Part shown: positions 57,663-64,000 of the stretch, piece by piece
Position numbering within the stretch: the first letter of the stretch is position 1
Layout of the letters: each line of letters begins with the position of its first letter
Assembly (NCBI GenBank): GCA_011033025.1
Contig: WFMF01000616.1
Coordinates: 25,450-89,449 of the forward strand
Reading direction: 5' to 3'
Source: Beroe forskalii
Taxonomy: Eukaryota > Ctenophora > Nuda > Beroida > Beroidae
DNA: 64,000 nt
Notes under the pieces: generated by a model
Databases searched by the model: none
What the model saw: only the letters and a program-made list of their open reading frames with translations
What the model was told of the DNA's origin: nothing
Program-made: the position numbers and the translations under genes

Positions 57663-58335
57663 TTCACCAATAAAGTCAGGTACATTATTGAGTAGGTTAC
57701 TATAGGCCCATACGAACCGTGTATAAATCCACAAAAATCAGTTTTAAGCATGTATAAAATATGTTAAAACCATGTATATGGGTCTAGAATGTACATCAAG
57801 CTTATACCAAGTTACAATATACATTCTTAGATCGGAAATATACATTTTAAAGTGAAAATAAGACTGTTTCACGGTAAGTTTAGATTTTTAGACTAAGATT
57901 GATCTAGAATTCATACACTCGGTAAAAAACATGTAGTGATGTACAGAAATGTAAAAAAAGCTAATACCAAGTTAGAAAGTACATTTCTAGAACGATAATT
58001 TACAGATGATTCCACTGAAAGGTTCCTAGACCGAGGTTGTTCAAAAATCGTGTATAAATAAAATCATAGTTTTGTGTGTTGTTAGCATGTATTGACATCA
58101 AGGTGTTGTTTAACATGTTGTTTACATCCTGTGGAGGGGAAGGGTAGTTATTGTAGAATAAAAACAATGAGGGTATAGGAGACCTAGGGCTGGTTATATT
58201 TCTTTGTTTCTCAATAGTGGGCTGACAAAGTTCTCGGCAAAACCTGTTCTAACCATGTACAACTTGACAATGTATTGAAGGATAGCGATGAGTCCAATTG
58301 CACTTATTGCATATAATAGAGCTCTATTTTTGTAT
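57663..58335. other. Spacer between the right arm and the terminal inverted structure
   Basis: AT-rich; repeated words such as CATGTATAAA and ATACCAAGTTA suggest a decayed tandem or dispersed repeat. No exon supported. Confidence 0.4.
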
Positions 58336-60957
58336 TGATCAACCAGCGCTCTGCTCCAGCTCCAATATCTTAGAATGTTCCCGAATGTTCCAGATGTAGT
58401 GTACCTTTGTTTATCAACTGTTGTTCAATTTAGAAAAGAACTTTCCAGTAAAGGTGAATAATAGGTAGGTTAATCATTGTGATACTGGGAAAATAGAACA
58501 CAGCAGCTGTTGGAAGATGAAAGGCTTCCACACAAACTGTATAGTTCTGTTGATCAACCAGCTCCAATATCTTAGAATATTCCAGATGAAGTGTACCTTT
58601 GTTTATCAACTGTTGTTCAATTTAGAAAAGAACTTTCCAGTAAAGGTGAATAACGGGTGGGTTAATCATTGTGATACTGGGAAAATAGAACACAGCAGCT
58701 GTTGGAAGATGAAAGGCTCCCACACAAACTGTATAGTTCTGTTGATATACCAGCGCTCTGCTCCTGCTCCAATATCTTAGAATATTCCAGATGAAGTGTA
58801 CCTTTGTTTATCACCTGTTGTTCAATTTAGAAAAGAACTTTCCAGTAAAGGTGAATAACGGGTGGGTTAATCATTGTGGTACTGGGAAAATAGAACACAG
58901 CAGCTGTTGGAAGATGAAAGACTCTCACACAAACTGTATAGTTCTGTTGATCAACCAGCTCCAATATCTTAGAATATTCCAGATGAAGTGTACCTTTGTT
59001 TATCAACTGTTGTTCAATGTAGAAAAGAACTTTCCAGTAAAGGTGTCGCCAATTCGAGAAAATTTAATCATTCTGCAATTTCCGATCGCACGGCACCATA
59101 TACGTACGTGAATATACTGTTAAATAGCAGTTTTGTGGAAATCAGGGGGCTGGCAAGCCCCCCGCGGCGGTTTGCGAGCCCGAGGGCCCGAAGGGCCCGA
59201 GGGCGAGCATTGGACGGCGATCCTAACAGTGCGAGGCCGAAGGAGCTGCGAGCCTGAGGACCCGAAGGGTCCGAGGGCGAGTTACTGGACGGCAGACCTA
59301 ACAGTGCGAGGGCCGAAGGCCCGAGCGCGAGCCCGAGGACCCGAAGGGTCCGAGGGCGAGCATTGAACGGCGATCCTTACAGTAAAAGAGCTTCCGGACA
59401 TCGGAAGTGAGTTTTGTTAACTTTGCTTGCCAGCCCCCCAACTATATGTTTTCATGGATTGGCCATATTTCACGTTAAAATTTGAGTAAGTTCCCGTTGC
59501 CGGAATTGCACCAAAATTTGAACATCGCATGTTTAGAGGTCAAAGGTGCAACTGTCAAAATTTCAGATCGATTGGATTAAAAATGGCCGAGTTATTACAA
59601 CTTGAATATTGCCAAAATCGAGGGTGTTCTTGTTAAATAGGGTTACGACCATATATATACAGAGGTATATACATATAGAGAGATGACGCTTTATTGCGAG
59701 AAGTATACCCTATTTAAACGGCTATATCTCGGGAACCATAAAAGATAGAGAGCTCATCGACCCAGCGTTGGAAAGTAGAAAGATGGAACTTGCAGATATT
59801 GCCCTTGAAAAGCATTTTTCGTCATTCTGATGACGTCATTATGACGTCATAAAGTCTTGAATTTCAAATGTCAATTTCCCCAAAAATAGGCGTTTTTCAA
59901 CGCAATTTTTCGGTATGAAGCTTTCGAGATAGGAAAAAATGTTCCTCCTAGCGTAGAAAGGAAATTTAATGTACTTTTCAAAAATGTGGTCGAAAAGTTC
60001 TGGGTTCCCCGGCATCATTGAGATATATGCGATTGTTTGAAACACTTTGACACGAAAAAAATCCCAAAAAATGGCGAAATTTGTGAAGCTAGTGGAGAGA
60101 AAGCGGGACCACCCCAGAACTTCATCTTTGGATATGTTGTCGGTCATAGTCCCAATTGTGTTAATGAATGGGTCTCAGATAGCTTATCTAATTTTATGAC
60201 GTAATCGTGACGTCATCAGTAATGCTAGGTAACGCGAATCTTGTATGCGCGATTTGACGTCAAATTTCAATATCTGGGCACAGAAAAAGGGTGATATTTT
60301 TTCCCAAAACCAAAAAGAATTTGGTTGTGATGGTCCGCGGCGGTTTTAAGGCGTTCTTTACTGTAAAAACCATGATATGAGAAAGAACGCGACGGTTAAA
60401 ACTGCTGTAACGTCACTTATAAAATATTCAGCATTCACGTAACTTTATTGCATCAAAAAAGTGCCGTTGCGGCAGTTTTAACCGTCGCGTTCTTTCTCAT
60501 ATCATGGTTTTTACAGTAAAGAACGCCTTAAAACCGCCGCGGACCATCACAACCAAATTCTTTTTGGTTTTGGGAAAAATTTCAGACACCAATCTCAGAT
60601 GTGGCGACACCTCTGTTACTCAAACAAACTCCGTAGCTCGCCTAAAAAGTTGGTACAAAAATCCCCCCTGCTGTAACCCTAATTATTTAGTTTATGTGCT
60701 CGCTCTAACCCTAAATCTCTGACGTCATGTGTATTCATGTGTATGGGTGTGCGTGTATATGTGTGTACGTGCGAACTGTGTATGTATGTACGTACATGTG
60801 TAAGTTCATGGCATTGTTTCAACGGATCAAATGATGTTATTGTCACACTCCCCGGGGGAAATCAAAAGGATCTTTTTATTAATAAGCGTGTTTGTATGCC
60901 TGCTCCACGATCCCATTCTGAAAAAGCACTCCCCAGGGGATGTCAGAAGTATCTCGC
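58336..60957. repeat. Left arm of the terminal composite inverted repeat
   Basis: Begins with four tandem units of about 190-210 bp (starts near 58,337, 58,551, 58,742 and 58,949), each containing CCAATATCTTAGAATATTCC, GTACCTTTGTTTATCAACTG, AACTTTCCAGTAAAGGTG and GAACACAGCAGCTGTTGGAA. The arm continues through ACGGCACCATATACGTACG, is interrupted by an insertion at about 59,143-60,583, and resumes with TTCAGACACCAATCTCAG to about 60,957. The reverse complement of all this, without the insertion, lies at 63,160-64,000. Open frames within the arm are repeat artefacts. Confidence 0.9.
59143..60583. mobile_element. 1.4 kb insertion in the left arm, ending in a near-perfect palindrome
   Basis: Its limits are defined by comparison with the right arm, where GTGGAAATTTCAGACACC is continuous at about 63,535-63,550. 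It starts CAGGGGGCTGGCAAGCCCC. From 59,150 to 59,400 it is GC-rich with three copies of a GAGGACCCGAAGGGTCCGAG block; the middle is AT-rich and unrecognised. The last 285 bp (60,297-60,583) are an almost perfect inverted repeat with arms of about 120 bp (TTTTTCCCAAAACCAAAAAG on the left, CTTTTTGGTTTTGGGAAAAA on the right) and a short centre. It may be one element or a MITE next to a second insertion. Confidence 0.7.
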
Positions 60958-61009
60958 GTCATAATATTCCACATTTCTGCACATTTGTTCGATAAAATAT
61001 CATTTCGTA

Positions 61010-61745
61010 TAATGACAGGTATAAATAATGATGACTGGTATTATTAATAATAATGACTGGCATTAATAATAATGACGAGTATTATTAATAATAATGACGG
61101 GTATTATCAATAATAATGACGTGTATTAATAATAATGACGGGTATTAATAATAATGACGGGTATCATTAATAACAATGACGGGTATTAATAATAATGACG
61201 GGTATTATTAATAATAATGACTGGCATTAATAATAATGACGAGTATTATTAATAATAATGACGGGTATTATCAATAATAATGACGTGTATTAATAATGAT
61301 GACTGGTATTATTAATAATAATGACGGGTATCATTAATAACAATGACGGGTATTATTAATGATGACGGGTATTATTAATAATAATGACTGGCATTAATAA
61401 TAATGACGAGTATTATTAATAATAATGACGGGTATTATCAATAATAATGACGTGTATTAATAATAATGACGGGTATTAATAATAATGACGGGTATCATTA
61501 ATAATAATGACGGGTATTAATAATAATGACGGGTATTATTAATAATGACAGCTATTATTAATAATAATGATAGGTATTATTAATAATAATGACGGGTATT
61601 ATTAATAATAATGACGGGCATTAATAATATCAATGGCAGATAATGATAATAACAATGATCTGGATTCTGGGTATCATCTATAATAATAATAATAATAATG
61701 ACTTGTTTTAATAATAATAATGGTTGGTACCTATTATTATTAATT
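61010..61745. repeat. Minisatellite (AATAATAATGACGGGTATTATT)
   Basis: About 35 units of 17-21 bp mixing ATTAATAATAATGACGGGT with TGACTGGC and TGACGTGT variants. Blocks of several variants recur in the same order with a period of about 170-180 bp, so there is higher-order structure. It ends about 140 bp before the zinc-finger gene. Confidence 0.9.
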
Positions 61746-61884
61746 TTGCAGAATCTGAATTGACATCTATAAAAGGGATTCGAAAAGGAGCAAATCAATT
61801 CATTAAATTGTGTATAACTTCTTAACTTGTGCCACGCATCAATATTCAATATTTGTGCTCTCGCTATAAACTTATAATAGTCTT

Positions 61885-62904
61885 GTGATGGAAAAATCAT
61901 TTTCCTGTCGGTTGTGTGGAAAAACATACAAAAATGCCAAAAGTCTCCGAAGTCATAGATATTCATACCATAGGAAGGGAAAATCTGTAATTTCAACAAG
62001 CCATAACCCGCAACTTGCTATGAGAAAAGCTGAAACAGACCCACTAGCTGAAAGTGAAAATATGAGTAGCTCATTTTCATCAAGTGTTTCCAACAAAAGC
62101 TCTGATGAGCTGAGTATTGCTGAATTTGACAGAGAAGAAAGACTGATGGAAGTTGAAATTGAAACAATGGAAATTAATTCAGAGGTAGAATTGCTCAAAT
62201 TATCTGTTGATGAGCTCAAATCCATGATCACAAAATTAGAGAAGCAACTATCGGAAAATCAAGTTGAACACTTGGACATCGGGCCTCCCGATAGCCATGA
62301 TAAAAAATACCTAGAACTGAAATCTGCTATTCAAATAAACAAAGAGGATATAGATGAGTTGAAAGATACACTAGATGGTATTGAATTTAGTGGAAATGAT
62401 ACTGACGGAGAGGAAGGCCTTGAAGAAAAGGATCTCATAGATGATCTGATTGAAGTGAAGGATCTTTTTATTGGTCATAATTTTGAAAAAATTGTATCAG
62501 ATATCTCAAAACTTCGGAGAGTTCTCAAATTTATGCTGGAAAACGTAAATTTTGACAACAAAGAAGGTGATGGAATCCAACTTTTGGATGACATTGCCAA
62601 TTCTTCGAAATCAACTGCTAAAGAACTGGTTAGGGATAACTTCCCTCGACTATCGAACATTTTTACACAGCAGGAAAATAAACTCGATTTCTAAGGACAG
62701 TCCTGATTCAGAAAACTCTGAAATTGAGACTGAAAGTTCTGTAGATGGTGATTCAAAATATGCAAGTGGGGATGATGGCTATGAAAAGTTCACTCGGATA
62801 CCGATGAAGAAATCAATGTGCTTGATACAACCATTTCGTCAGATGATGATGACAATTTGACAAGTAATGAAACTGATGCTCAACGTAGCAATGACTCTGA
62901 ATAG
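61885..62904 (+). CDS. C2H2 zinc finger plus coiled-coil protein with two compensating frameshifts
   Basis: The main frame (61,885-62,694, 269 residues) starts MMEKSFSCRLCGKTYKNAKS with one C2H2 finger (C-x2-C then H-x4-H, with LRSHRYSYHRKGK) at about residues 8-31. A Ser/Glu-rich segment and a predicted coiled coil (IETMEINSEVELLKLSVDEL, KSMITKLEKQL) follow, then another helical region. It stops at NKLDF. The acidic continuation (KDSPDSENSEIETESSVDG) lies in frame +1 up to about 62,790, and the final part (SDTDEEINVLDTTISSDDDD to a stop at 62,904) is back in the first frame. The composition argues that all three pieces were one protein. It is the only coding gene inside the 58.3-64 kb inverted structure. 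A DNA-binding or protein-interaction role is likely; no orthologue recognised. Confidence 0.6.
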
Positions 62905-63157
62905 CCATATAAACAGCTTCTGCTGTCAAAGACATTTTAATAAATTTTCTATGTTTGATGAAGATAGATAAGTTGGATGAAGTATCTTTTACAATAATTT
63001 ATCAATGTACAATTTTACAATATTCGATGGATTCTGTATGAACATTGCGTTTCACTGTTTTATACATGTTATTGTATCGAACCAATGTGCGGCAATGCGG
63101 CATATTGTACAAATGAGACTCTTTAATTTCTAAGTTGTTATAACTACAATGGTGATG

Positions 63158-64000
63158 CAAGATACTTCTGACTTTCTGACATCCCCTGGGGAGTGCTTTT
63201 TCAGAATGGGATCGTGGAGCAGGCATACAAACACGCTTATTAATAAAAAGATCCTTTTGATTTCCCCCGGGGAGTGTGACAATAACATCATTTGATCCGT
63301 TGAAACAATGCCATGAACTTACACATGTACGTACATACATACACAGTTCGCACGTACACACATATACACGCACACCCATACACATGAATACACATGACGT
63401 CAGAGATTTAGGGTTAGAGCGAGCACATAAACTAAATAATTAGGGTTACAGCAGGGGGGATTTTTGTACCAACTTTTTAGGCGAGCTACGGAGTTTGTTT
63501 GAGTAACAGAGGTGTCGCCACATCTGAGATTGGTGTCTGAAATTTCCACAAAACTGCTATTTAACAGTATATTCACGTACGTATATGGTGCCGTGCGATC
63601 GGAAATTGCAGAATGATTAAATTTTCTCGAATTGGCGACACCTTTACTGGAAAGTTCTTTTCTACATTGAACAACAGTTGATAAACAAAGGTACACTTCA
63701 TCTGGAATATTCTAAGATATTGGAGCTGGTTGATCAACAGAACTATACAGTTTGTGTGAGAGTCTTTCATCTTCCAACAGCTGCTGTGTTCTATTTTCCC
63801 AGTACCACAATGATTAACCCACCCGTTATTCACCTTTACTGGAAAGTTCTTTTTCTAAATTGAACAACAGGTGATAAACAAAGGTACACTTCATCTGGAA
63901 TATTCTAAGATATTGGAGCAGGGAGCAGAGCTGGTATATCAACAGAACTATACAGTTTGTGTGGGCCCTTTCATCTTCCAACAGCTGCTGTTCTATTTTC
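63158..64000. repeat. Right arm of the terminal composite inverted repeat (cut by window end)
   Basis: Reverse complement of the left arm without the 1.4 kb insertion. The inner end is near 63,158-63,170, where CTTCTGACTTTCTGACATCC has a small duplication compared with the left arm. The outer tandem units of about 200 bp start near 63,640 and run off the window, so the outer end of the structure is not seen. Confidence 0.9.

Noticed and set aside
58517-59111. Two frames with repeated FVYQLLFNLEKNFPVKV segments
   Set aside because: They come from the tandem 200-bp repeats of the inverted-repeat arm and recur on the opposite strand in the other arm.

Overview
The window is nuclear DNA from an animal. 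Genes have GT-AG introns, coding exons are GC-richer than the AT-rich flanks, and there is no operon structure. The gene set is metazoan: sepiapterin reductase, metaxin, MRGBP, WDR48/UAF1, OVCA2 and PPP1R8/NIPP1, plus an importin-alpha-like gene and a 7SL SRP RNA gene. The lineage cannot be fixed from the sequence; an invertebrate with a fairly compact, repeat-rich genome fits. Exon boundaries below were placed by hand from splice signals, reading phase and family similarity.

Layout. Bases 1-5,100 hold three plus-strand genes: sepiapterin reductase (two exons, a tRNA-like sequence in its intron), a TenA-like single-exon gene and a small very basic Q-rich gene. Bases 5,100-11,660 are gene-poor, with a foldback element, a 1.7 kb minisatellite and smaller inverted repeats. 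Bases 11,669-20,638 carry an armadillo (importin-alpha-like) exon series that stays in phase into a TPR plus glutamine-rich series; a TATA-bearing 7SL RNA gene sits in the intron between them, and two apparent frameshifts lie in the coding part. Next on the plus strand come metaxin (23.0-25.7 kb), MRGBP (26.4-27.4 kb) and the 5' six exons of WDR48 (28.1-31.2 kb).

The main anomaly is at 31.2-57.7 kb. A roughly 4.5 kb unit carrying a TPR gene occurs at 31.57-36.03 kb and again, inverted, at 51.56-57.66 kb. The 15.5 kb between the copies holds only minus-strand genes: OVCA2, PPP1R8, a TPX2-like gene, a small membrane protein, and the last five exons of WDR48. The WDR48 donor at 31,160 and the acceptor before 51,558 are phase-compatible, and flipping the interval restores a complete 622-residue WDR48. 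The window therefore shows either a gene-breaking inversion between inverted repeats or an assembly orientation error. In the right arm a 2.4 kb foldback element has replaced the 5' end of the TPR gene and supplies an in-frame chimeric start.

Bases 58.3-64.0 kb form another large inverted-repeat structure. Its arms are built of tandem repeats of about 200 bp, a 1.4 kb insertion interrupts the left arm, and the centre holds a minisatellite and a C2H2/coiled-coil gene.

Functional links are limited. WDR48 (USP1/12/46 cofactor), MRGBP (NuA4), PPP1R8 (nuclear PP1 scaffold) and TPX2-like (spindle, importin-alpha cargo) are nuclear housekeeping genes; the importin-alpha-like gene shares the nuclear-transport theme. 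Nothing suggests co-regulation.
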